This document shows positions 1 to 5,697 of a DNA stretch of 5,697 bases, piece by piece (positions within the stretch are counted from its first letter, which is position 1; every line of letters starts with the position of its first letter). The translations under genes and the position numbers were made by a program. Source of the stretch: Luminiphilus sp. (lineage in GTDB: Bacteria; Pseudomonadota; Gammaproteobacteria; Pseudomonadales; Halieaceae); assembly GCA_024638905.1 (NCBI GenBank), contig JAHEJH010000176.1:1-5697 (forward strand), read 5' to 3'. Below the pieces are notes generated by a model, which ran no database searches, had not been told where the DNA came from, and saw only the letters and a program-made list of their open reading frames with translations.

Positions 1-2
1 GT

Positions 3-80
3 GTACCGAAGGCGGCAGTCGGCGAGTCGTTGCGGTTCTGGCGGGCGATGATCGATGAGCTGGCGTCGACTAAGGATTGA
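3..80 (+). CDS. 3' end of an unidentified plus-strand gene (partial)
   Basis: An open frame enters from the left edge and gives 25 residues (VPKAAVGESLRFWRAMIDEL followed by ASTKD) before a TGA stop at 78-80. About 20 of the 25 codons end in G or C, and the peptide looks like an amphipathic C-terminal helix with a short polar tail, so it reads as genuine coding sequence. The other two plus-strand frames hit stops by about base 57. The family cannot be told from this short tail. The gene converges on the hydrolase gene, whose stop codon begins at the very next base, leaving no room for a terminator between them. Confidence 0.55.
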   Translation, partial: VPKAAVGESLRFWRAMIDELASTKD

Positions 81-2192
81 TTAGCGGGCAATGGCCAACG
101 CGGGTGGCCGCGAGTACTGACTGAAAAACTGCCACACAAGTTCCATTCCCCATCGCTCCTCGGGCGGCGAAATCGCCGGGCAGATTGGCTGCCGTGGTAA
201 ATCCTGTTGCTGGGCGGGCGCAACACAATCCGCCGGGATCGCGTCAATGCGCTGAGCGGCCCACTCATGACCTGCCGCCGGGTCACCACAACTCACCACC
301 GCCGCACCCTCAACCTGGCAATCGGTATACGCCTCGCACTGGAGGCCATGTTCCTGCGCAAGTGGGGTCTGCCAGGATACGGCGGGGCCGCTGCACCCCA
401 TGGTCTCAGCCCAGACGCGGGTGTTGTCCTCAGCCGACGTATACACCCATCCATAGGGTGACGGCTTCCCATCGGGCGGGACGCCGTCGTCCAACTCAGC
501 GTAGTAATGAAACATGGGCAACGTCTCCTGAGGCCCACAGGAATGGCCCGGAGGCATTTGGTAAATCATGATGCCGACAGCAGCATAGTGCTCCGGATAA
601 TCGCAGCCGAGGCGCTGCACCATGCTGCCGCCGTTACTGTTACCCAGCAGATAAAAACGATCGGAATCGACAAGCAGACTCTCTTTCACTGATTGAGTGA
701 TCGAAAGCAGAAACCCCACATCATCCTCACAGGAGGTCCAATCGCAGGCCTTGCAGTCACCGCACTCGGCATAGCAGGGGTAATCCAGCCGGTCCGGCAA
801 ACAGTGGGGCCCGGCCTCGGTAGGTATATTACTCGCCAGATCGTTCCATGAGCTCACCAGATCATCACCACTCTGCCAGGCGACTTTGGAGTAAAAACCC
901 GCACCCTGCGGATACACCACAATGTAGTCATTGGCATTGGCGTGAGGGTTGATCTCGTGGGCAGAAGCGAGCCCCGTAGCGGTGGTCCCATAACCGTGAA
1001 GCGCGAGCACCACCGGTAATGGCCGGCTGCCATAGGCCTCGGGCAGATACACATAGTACTGCCGGGATTTTTCTCCGACTGTCATCGTGCGTCTTTGAAA
1101 CTGCGCCTCACCAGGCCCTCTTAAAAAATCCGAAACGCGCTCGATCACCTGCTGCTGATAGCACTCAGGGTTAGGGCCAAAGTGGCCGCAATCACCAGCG
1201 ATCTCCACCACCTCAAAACCCAGCTGCTTCGCGAGGGCCTTATTGGGCTCCGGATTGACGGTCATATCTCGCTTAAATACCACTCCCAGCACGCTCGGCC
1301 TGCCCATTGCCTTTAATCGCGCTTCAAAATCCGGGCGGCCCCGCCGAATGTCGTGGTGTGCGCTAGCCGCGTTCTGACTCGCGCGGTCACTGATGGCTGC
1401 CGTGTTATCAAACCGTGCCATACCAGCCAGCCACTCATCAAACTGCTCGAGTGAGCGCTCGCGATTCAGATATTCGGGCGTCCAGAACACCATGCCATCA
1501 ATCAACGCCAACAAGTGGGCCTTGCGCTGAATGGCCTCGGGGGAATCCTCGGGCAGAGCCAGCACCTCCTGCCAGGCTCGGCCCTTCAGTCGGTCGTAAA
1601 ACGTGTACCAGGGCGTGCCTTCAATAGGCACAAAGTGGGTGGCGAAGTCCGGATACATCATGAGCCACTCATAGGTCTGATAACCGCCCATCGAGGCGCC
1701 GACCACGGCATGGAGATGCTCAATATTCAGATGCTCGGTCAATAGCTGATACTGCACACTGACCTGATCCCGAATACTGAACGCCGGAAACGGTCGCTGC
1801 GCGCTGTTAGACGGAGACGAAGAGATACCATTCCCCAGCGCGTTGACCGCGATCACAAAGTAGTCGTCGGTATCGACGATGCCATCCGGACCGAGGTAGT
1901 TGTAGGTGGCCAGCCCCGCTGCATTGCCGTTTAGCCAGGTCGGCATCAATACAATGTTGCTGAGATCAGGCGCCAGCTGGCCGTAGGTGCGGAAGGTCAG
2001 CCTGCAGACCTCGATGACGTCGCCATTCTCTAGTCGACACTCACCCATATCGACCGCCTGAAGCGCGCCGTCATGCGTCTCTGACAGCCAGTCGTCGACC
2101 GACACTGCGCTTGCCAAGGGACTGACGATCAAACATAGCGTGGCGAGCACACTACGCAGTGTAGGGCCGATCAAATCGACACGACCACGCAT
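81..2192 (-). CDS. Exported two-domain hydrolase: MetX-like alpha/beta-hydrolase fused to a PHB-depolymerase/feruloyl-esterase-like (LpqC-type) domain
   Basis: This 703-residue protein carries two complete alpha/beta-hydrolase domains. Residues 1-29 look like a Sec signal peptide: arginines at the start, a hydrophobic core at about 14-26, and a likely cleavage after ASA at 27-29. Residues about 40-358 resemble homoserine O-acetyltransferase (MetX), with the IRDQVSVQ segment, nucleophile Ser167 in GASMGG, a probable acid Asp309 and His337 in CGHFGP. Residues about 366-692 resemble the PHB depolymerase/LpqC esterase family, with LALHGYG at 396-402, nucleophile Ser519 in GNSNGG, DDVGFL at 490-495 and His642 in GHEW. 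Its acid is less clear (Glu566, Asp568 or Asp569). Six cysteines lie at 464-488 and eight more follow, so disulfides are likely. An exported MetX-like domain has no acetyl-CoA available, so I infer esterase or hydrolase activity rather than methionine synthesis. The start overlaps the preceding gene by 22 bases and has AAGGGAG nine bases upstream. The substrate is unknown. Confidence 0.85.
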   Translation of the reverse strand: MRGRVDLIGPTLRSVLATLCLIVSPLASAVSVDDWLSETHDGALQAVDMGECRLENGDVIEVCRLTFRTYGQLAPDLSNIVLMPTWLNGNAAGLATYNYLGPDGIVDTDDYFVIAVNALGNGISSSPSNSAQRPFPAFSIRDQVSVQYQLLTEHLNIEHLHAVVGASMGGYQTYEWLMMYPDFATHFVPIEGTPWYTFYDRLKGRAWQEVLALPEDSPEAIQRKAHLLALIDGMVFWTPEYLNRERSLEQFDEWLAGMARFDNTAAISDRASQNAASAHHDIRRGRPDFEARLKAMGRPSVLGVVFKRDMTVNPEPNKALAKQLGFEVVEIAGDCGHFGPNPECYQQQVIERVSDFLRGPGEAQFQRRTMTVGEKSRQYYVYLPEAYGSRPLPVVLALHGYGTTATGLASAHEINPHANANDYIVVYPQGAGFYSKVAWQSGDDLVSSWNDLASNIPTEAGPHCLPDRLDYPCYAECGDCKACDWTSCEDDVGFLLSITQSVKESLLVDSDRFYLLGNSNGGSMVQRLGCDYPEHYAAVGIMIYQMPPGHSCGPQETLPMFHYYAELDDGVPPDGKPSPYGWVYTSAEDNTRVWAETMGCSGPAVSWQTPLAQEHGLQCEAYTDCQVEGAAVVSCGDPAAGHEWAAQRIDAIPADCVAPAQQQDLPRQPICPAISPPEERWGMELVWQFFSQYSRPPALAIAR

Positions 2193-3154
2193 CCGCGCAC
2201 ACTCCCTTCTTCAATCATCTCGTGAGCCGTTGCCATCTGGTCGAATGGCAGGGTCTCAGCAATGCGATGCTGAAGACTGCCCTCAGTCAGAGCGGTTTGC
2301 GTATCCGCTACCGCCTGGGCCTTGGCCTCCTCCGGCATGGCGTAAACAATGACCATGCGGACCGTGAGATCCATAAACATCATGGTCCTGAAGGGCAGCG
2401 CAGGTTCGGGCACCACAGTACTGGAGTACGTCGCAATCGTGGCGCCGATCCTCACGCAGTGCAGCAGCTCGGGCAGGTTGGCGCCGAACTCTACATCGAT
2501 CACCCGATCCACCTTGTGTCCCCCGGTCAGGTCCAGAACCGCCTTGCCCCAATCGGGCTCACGATGATTCACCACCGCCTCGGCGCCTGCCGCGCGACAA
2601 GCTGCCGCATCATTATCGTTACTCGCCGTTGCGATGACGCGCGCGCCGGCGCGATGCGCCCACTGAATGGCGTAGTGACCAACCCGGCCCGCACCACCTG
2701 TAACGAGTATCAACTGACCGGCAACAGGGCCATCGGCGAACACGCAGCGGTGGGCGGTCATAATGGGAATGCCAATACACGCTCCCACCTCAAACGAGGC
2801 GGTGTCGGGTAGCACCGGCGCGCGCGTGCTGTCGAGCGCGACGGTTTCCGCAGCCGTACCCAGCTGGCGGCCGTATTGGGCCTGATACACAAAGACCCGC
2901 TCACCGACTCGTGAAGGCGACACTCCCCCGCCCACCGCCGTGATTACACCTGCACCGTCACTATGGGGAATCACCGGCCCGGCTTCCAACAAATCAGGAA
3001 ACGCCCCGGCGCGTTTTTTGACATCAGAGGGGTTCACCCCGGTGGTCTGGAGCTGCACCAGTACCTCGCCCGGACCGGGCTCAGGCGTGGGCCAGTCACC
3101 CTGCCGCAAAACGCCCTGCGCCGAACCGAATACCTCAAACCAGCACGCTTTCAT
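2171..3154 (-). CDS. Zinc-free medium-chain dehydrogenase/reductase, quinone oxidoreductase (Qor) type
   Basis: This is a soluble NAD(P)H-dependent oxidoreductase of 327 residues, the usual size for the quinone reductase/zeta-crystallin branch of the MDR superfamily. The N-terminal GroES-like catalytic domain contains GVNPSDVKKR at about 39-48 and PHSDGAG at 63-69. The Rossmann domain has VTGGAGRVG at 151-159. No zinc-ligand cysteine cluster is present, so it should be a zinc-independent reductase acting on a quinone, enone or enoyl thioester. The loop after the second Rossmann strand (ATASNDND) has no obvious lysine for the NADPH phosphate, so NADH versus NADPH is open. The frame extends 17 codons further upstream to an ATG at 3205, but MKACWFEVFG is the typical family start. 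A strong AAGGA lies seven bases before the ATG at 3154, and the longer form would overlap the preceding gene. The true substrate is unknown, and 'quinone reductase' is only a family label. Confidence 0.88.
   Translation of the reverse strand: MKACWFEVFGSAQGVLRQGDWPTPEPGPGEVLVQLQTTGVNPSDVKKRAGAFPDLLEAGPVIPHSDGAGVITAVGGGVSPSRVGERVFVYQAQYGRQLGTAAETVALDSTRAPVLPDTASFEVGACIGIPIMTAHRCVFADGPVAGQLILVTGGAGRVGHYAIQWAHRAGARVIATASNDNDAAACRAAGAEAVVNHREPDWGKAVLDLTGGHKVDRVIDVEFGANLPELLHCVRIGATIATYSSTVVPEPALPFRTMMFMDLTVRMVIVYAMPEEAKAQAVADTQTALTEGSLQHRIAETLPFDQMATAHEMIEEGSVRGCVVVSI
2201..2208 (-). promoter_or_regulatory. Ribosome binding site of the two-domain hydrolase gene
   Basis: On the minus strand AAGGGAG lies within these bases, nine bases before the ATG at 2192-2190. 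The site is inside the last codons of the quinone-oxidoreductase-like gene, so ribosomes finishing that gene could restart here (translational coupling). It supports the chosen hydrolase start. Confidence 0.6.
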
Positions 3155-3161
3155 CGATCTA

Positions 3162-3167
3162 TCCTTA
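3162..3167 (-). promoter_or_regulatory. Ribosome binding site overlapping the SDR stop codon
   Basis: On the minus strand these bases read TAAGGA. TAA is the stop codon of the short-chain dehydrogenase, and the same bases form the AAGGA binding site seven bases before the ATG at 3154. The arrangement fixes the start of the downstream gene and indicates co-translation of the two oxidoreductases. Confidence 0.65.
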
Positions 3168-3947
3168 TGGGTCCAGCCAGTTAGCGAGACTCTCTGTATG
3201 GCCATCGATACCCAGCGCCTGGCCAGAAATCATGCGACCGCCAGGCCCCGCAAGAAAACACACCATAGCGGCGATGTCATCGTGGCTCACAAAGTCTCTG
3301 AGCGAGCTTTGGCGTTGATAAACGGTACGGATCTCATCGGGCGTCACGCCACGCTCAGCGGCATCGCGATCAATCACGCGATCGATGCGCTCACCACCGA
3401 CACTGCCCGGGCACAGCGCGTTGACCCTGATATTCCATGGGCCCAACTCCATCGCCCAGGTTTGGGCGAGCCCAATCGCCGCCCATTTGGCCGCTACATA
3501 CGGAGAACGCATCGGGCAGCCGTATCGCCCTGCACTGGAGGACATGTTCAGGATGAGACCGCTGCGCTGGGACTTCATGAGGGGAATCACAAGACGCGTC
3601 AGATAGAAGACGCTGTTGAGATCGGTATCGATTGTCGACTGCCATGCCCCCACCTCGATGTCTTCCACCGGCTGCTGCGGGCCCGCAATGCCCGCGTTGT
3701 TGAACAACAGATCAACGCGCTGATGAGCATCAACCAATGAACGAAAGGCGGATTCCACCTGCGCGGCATCTGCCACGTCGCACACCACCGCACTGCCCTC
3801 GCCAAATTCATTCCGAAATCGCGCGATCGCCTCTGCATCAATGTCGAGGGTGAGCACCCGATAACCCGCCTCGGCCAGCGCTCGCGCGCAGGCCAGCCCA
3901 ATGCCTGAGGCACCAGCCGATATCAACGCAACGGGTTGGTCTGTCAT
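3165..3947 (-). CDS. Classical short-chain dehydrogenase/reductase (SDR), probably NAD-dependent
   Basis: This is a 260-residue cytoplasmic oxidoreductase of the classical SDR family, which interconverts hydroxyl and keto groups. Visible motifs are the coenzyme glycine motif AGASGIG at 11-17, Asp35 at the end of the second strand (favouring NAD over NADP), Asp57 in CDVAD, NNAG at 83-86, catalytic Asn111, Ser137, Tyr150 and Lys154 (YVAAK), and PG at 180-181. A C-terminal ISGQALGIDGHTE stretch closes the fold. The first glycine-motif position is Ala instead of the common Thr, a tolerated change. An ATG seven codons upstream (3968) is possible, but nothing resembling a binding site precedes it. 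AAGGAG lies twelve bases before the ATG at 3947, so I chose that start; the spacing is slightly long. The gene is followed after 10 bases by the MDR gene. The substrate is not identifiable; a hydroxy acid, polyol or hydroxylated betaine would all fit. Confidence 0.88.
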   Translation of the reverse strand: MTDQPVALISAGASGIGLACARALAEAGYRVLTLDIDAEAIARFRNEFGEGSAVVCDVADAAQVESAFRSLVDAHQRVDLLFNNAGIAGPQQPVEDIEVGAWQSTIDTDLNSVFYLTRLVIPLMKSQRSGLILNMSSSAGRYGCPMRSPYVAAKWAAIGLAQTWAMELGPWNIRVNALCPGSVGGERIDRVIDRDAAERGVTPDEIRTVYQRQSSLRDFVSHDDIAAMVCFLAGPGGRMISGQALGIDGHTESLANWLDP

Positions 3948-4055
3948 GGTGCGAGGCAACTCCTTCATTTCAGGCTAAGGGCCGACCGCCGTTTCAGGGC
4001 GGTGCTCCTCAGTGCGGTTATCAAAGCGGCACCGCGGCGTGCAAGAGATGCTGTT
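3948..4055 (-). promoter_or_regulatory. Intergenic leader between transporter and SDR with alternative hairpins and a weak internal promoter candidate
   Basis: Two inverted repeats compete here. ACCGCC at 3985-3990 pairs perfectly with GGCGGT at 3998-4003 across a 7-base loop. GCGGTGC at 3999-4005 pairs with GCACCGC at 4029-4035 across a 23-base loop. They share bases 3999-4003, so only one can form at a time. Neither is followed by a T tract on the minus strand, so an intrinsic terminator is not supported. A weak promoter-like pair, TTGCAC at 4044-4039 and GATAAC at 4022-4017 with a 16-base spacer, is also present on the minus strand. The AAGGAG site for the SDR lies at 3960-3965. Confidence 0.3.
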
Positions 4056-5555
4056 TTATCGCGGAGGGTGGTCGGCGCGCAACGATTTCAGCAGGGCAAT
4101 GCCGGTCAGCCAGAAAGTGAAGGTCAGGGGTAACGACACCACCAATGTCGCGGTTTGGGCCTCACGCACACCGCCGGCGTACATCAGACCGATGGGCAAG
4201 ATGGCGATGGCAATCGCCCAGAACACCCGGTGCCAGCGCGCGGGGTCTTGGGATTCGGCCAGTTCGGTCGAAGCGGTTGCCGCCAGCGTATAGGACGCGC
4301 TGTCGTAAGTCGTTGCGACAAAGATGACGGCGACCACACAGAACAGACCGATCGCCACGGCTGCAAGAGGGAGCGCATCAAGGCCTGCCACAATCGCGGC
4401 ATTGCCGCTTTCGGCGTTCATCACGCCGATCACGTCGACCTCGCCGCTGAGCTGCAGCCCGAGAGAGTGGTTACCCAGCACAAAGAAGAACAGCCAGACG
4501 CCAAGGGAGCCCAGGCCGAGCATGCCAAACACCACCTCGCGCAGAGTGCGGCCCCGTGAGATGCGCGTGACAAAAATCCCGATAAAGGGCGCATAGGCAA
4601 TCCACCAAGCCCAGTAAAAGACCGTCCAGTCCCCGACAAAACCGGTATTGGCAATGGGGTCTGTCCAGAACGTCATCGCTAGCGTGTTTTGAAGCAGATG
4701 CCCGACCGAGTTCACCGCCATGCGCAGGATAAAGAGCGTATCCCCGGCAAACAGCACAAAGAGCAGAAACAGAAATGCCATGAGCAAATTAATGTCACTC
4801 AGGCGCCGGATACCGCGACTCAGGCCTAACCAGACACTCAGAGAAAACAGCACCACACAGAGGGTCACCACAACGATCTCCAAGGCGAACCCGTCAGGGA
4901 TGCCCGTTAGACGTGCAATCAAGGCGGAAATCAGCGGCGTTGAAATACCCAATGAACTCCCCGCACCGCCAATCAAAGCGATCATGAAGAAGCTGTCCAT
5001 CAGCCGTGCGGCCCAGGAATTTTCCCTACCCTTTAGCCAGTACTGCGCAGAGTTACTGTATTTAAGTTGCGGCACCTTGCGCACGTAAAAGGGATAGGCA
5101 ATCGCCAGCGTCGGCAAACTGTAGAAGGCCCAGGCGACAAAGCCCCAATGGTGCAGTCCATAAGAGGCCGCCCAGTCATAGGCCTTATCAGAGAAGGGCT
5201 CGGCACCAAAGGGCGGTGCCTGTACGTAGTAGGCCCACTCAATCGCACTCCAGTACAGCATGCCGGAGCCAATACCCGCAGCAAACAACATGCCCACCCA
5301 GCTGAGCGTCGGAAATTCCGGCTCTTCTGACCCCAGGCGGATGACGCCGTAACGGCTGAAAGCGATGTACAGCACCACCGCTAAAGTGGCGGCACCAGTG
5401 AGAATGTAGAACCAGCCGAAGGTGTTAGCGATCCAGGCATAGATGACCGCAAGGACGGCGGCGGTTTCACTCGGGAACACCAATAACGGCAGCGTCAGAC
5501 CCAGCAGCACCGAGACCGAGAGCCCAAAGTTCACTCTGTCGATTTGTTGAGCCAA
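4056..5555 (-). CDS. BCCT-family transporter for a betaine/choline/carnitine-like compound
   Basis: This inner-membrane carrier has about 12 hydrophobic segments in 499 residues. The BCCT signature is clear: GDWTVFYWAWW at 308-318, followed by ISRGRT at 332-337. The glycine-rich first repeat helix reads AAGIGSG at 92-98. The aromatic cage for a quaternary ammonium or sulfonium head group is present: Trp137, Trp142, Tyr145, Trp317, Trp318 and Tyr321. APPFGAEP at 113-120 recalls CaiT, while YAPFIGIF at 321-328 recalls BetP. Thr415 and Thr416 match the hydroxyl residues of the BetP sodium site, and Asn255 falls where CaiT has the arginine that replaces sodium, so sodium-coupled uptake is favoured. 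Both ends are short (about 10 residues each), without the long tails that sense osmotic stress in BetP. The start is TTG at 5555; an in-frame TAA lies six codons upstream, no in-frame ATG precedes the first core helix, and GTG at 5534 is the alternative. The substrate is not determined. Confidence 0.9.
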   Translation of the reverse strand: MAQQIDRVNFGLSVSVLLGLTLPLLVFPSETAAVLAVIYAWIANTFGWFYILTGAATLAVVLYIAFSRYGVIRLGSEEPEFPTLSWVGMLFAAGIGSGMLYWSAIEWAYYVQAPPFGAEPFSDKAYDWAASYGLHHWGFVAWAFYSLPTLAIAYPFYVRKVPQLKYSNSAQYWLKGRENSWAARLMDSFFMIALIGGAGSSLGISTPLISALIARLTGIPDGFALEIVVVTLCVVLFSLSVWLGLSRGIRRLSDINLLMAFLFLLFVLFAGDTLFILRMAVNSVGHLLQNTLAMTFWTDPIANTGFVGDWTVFYWAWWIAYAPFIGIFVTRISRGRTLREVVFGMLGLGSLGVWLFFFVLGNHSLGLQLSGEVDVIGVMNAESGNAAIVAGLDALPLAAVAIGLFCVVAVIFVATTYDSASYTLAATASTELAESQDPARWHRVFWAIAIAILPIGLMYAGGVREAQTATLVVSLPLTFTFWLTGIALLKSLRADHPPR

Positions 5556-5617
5556 AAGTACCGCGCTTTTTTATTCTGTGGCGTGCTGCCCGTGCAGATG
5601 AGTATACACAGCCGGGG
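5556..5617 (-). promoter_or_regulatory. Probable promoter and leader of the transporter operon
   Basis: On the minus strand TATACT at 5606-5601 is a good -10 hexamer, which would place transcription start near 5594 and give a leader of about 40 bases. No good -35 hexamer lies 16-18 bases upstream; TTGACC at 5641-5636 is 29 bases away, too far for direct pairing. Activator dependence is possible. An AGCCGGCT palindrome at 5625-5632 sits just upstream of the -10. The bases before the TTG start are A-rich (AATAAAAAAGCGCGG) and contain no recognisable Shine-Dalgarno sequence. Confidence 0.35.
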
Positions 5618-5697
5618 TCATTCGAGCCGGCTGGCGGTCAAGTCACTCCGTCGAGCAACGACCCCCTGCCATGTCAATCGATGCTGCGCGCGCTCAC
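5618..5697 (-). CDS. Possible 3' end of an upstream minus-strand gene (partial, uncertain)
   Basis: One minus-strand frame is open from the right edge for 25 codons (from base 5695) and ends with TGA at 5620-5618; the peptide includes RLTWQGVVARRSDLTASRLE. About two thirds of its codons end in G or C. It would be the gene preceding the transporter, 62 bases upstream of it. The peptide is short and arginine-rich and matches no family I recognise. The alternative is a divergent plus-strand gene starting at ATG 5671 (MSIDAARAH), which lacks a binding site. I cannot decide between these. Confidence 0.22.
   Translation of the reverse strand, partial: ERAQHRLTWQGVVARRSDLTASRLE

Noticed and set aside
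93..109. GGCCA/TGGCC hairpin near the hydrolase 3' end as a terminator
   Set aside because: The stem is only five base pairs, lies inside the coding region, and has no T tract on either strand.
2222..2812. Plus-strand open frame of 196 codons
   Set aside because: Antisense to the MDR gene; the product has no recognisable domain and is typical of GC-rich shadow frames.
3155..3205. N-terminal 17-codon extension of the MDR gene
   Set aside because: The internal ATG at 3154 has a strong AAGGA site and the typical MKA start; the extension would overlap the SDR reading frame without adding any known element.
2940..3740. Long plus-strand open frame of 266 codons
   Set aside because: It lies opposite the well-supported MDR and SDR genes, its product is low-complexity and rich in Arg, His, Pro and Thr, and it matches no family. 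It is an antisense shadow.
4155..4559. Plus-strand open frame of 134 codons
   Set aside because: Antisense to the transporter; the His- and Arg-rich product reflects the reverse complement of membrane-helix codons.
5601..5641. TTGACC (5641-5636) paired with TATACT (5606-5601) as a full promoter
   Set aside because: The spacer is 29 bases, far beyond the workable 16-18; only the -10 element was kept.
5671..5697. Start of a divergent plus-strand gene (MSIDAARAH)
   Set aside because: Only nine codons are visible, there is no Shine-Dalgarno sequence upstream, and a minus-strand frame covers the same bases equally well.
1..5697. CRISPR array, tRNA or rRNA gene, insertion sequence
   Set aside because: No regularly spaced repeats, cloverleaf-like structure, rRNA-like segment, transposase motif or terminal inverted repeats were seen; the window is almost fully coding.

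Overview
The window holds four complete minus-strand genes that read from right to left as one probable operon. They are a BCCT-family transporter (5555 to 4056), an NAD-type short-chain dehydrogenase (3947 to 3165), a zinc-free medium-chain dehydrogenase of the quinone oxidoreductase type (3154 to 2171), and a large exported protein made of two fused alpha/beta-hydrolase domains (2192 to 81). At the left edge, the tail of a plus-strand gene ends at base 80 and abuts the hydrolase stop codon tail to tail with no spacer. The right edge (5556-5697) holds the likely promoter region of the transporter and ambiguous coding scraps.

The DNA is moderately GC-rich by eye, genes are tightly packed, Shine-Dalgarno sites of the AAGGA/GGGAG type are visible, and the protein families are typical of heterotrophic Gammaproteobacteria. 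A marine gammaproteobacterium is the best guess. This is an inference from the style of the proteins; there is no rRNA or other marker gene. I see no mobile element, CRISPR array, tRNA or rRNA gene.

The last three genes are closely coupled. The dehydrogenase stop codon lies inside the ribosome binding site of the quinone-oxidoreductase-like gene, with a 10-base gap. The hydrolase starts 22 bases inside the gene before it. The transporter is separated from the next gene by 108 bases that contain two mutually exclusive hairpins and only a weak promoter candidate.

A possible combined role is nutrient scavenging. The exported double hydrolase would cleave an ester or acyl conjugate in the periplasm or outside the cell. 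The BCCT carrier would import a freed quaternary-ammonium or sulfonium compound, and the two oxidoreductases would process it. The transporter keeps the aromatic cage typical of betaine/carnitine carriers and lacks the long cytoplasmic tail used for osmosensing in BetP, which fits uptake for catabolism. The actual substrate cannot be read from the sequence.
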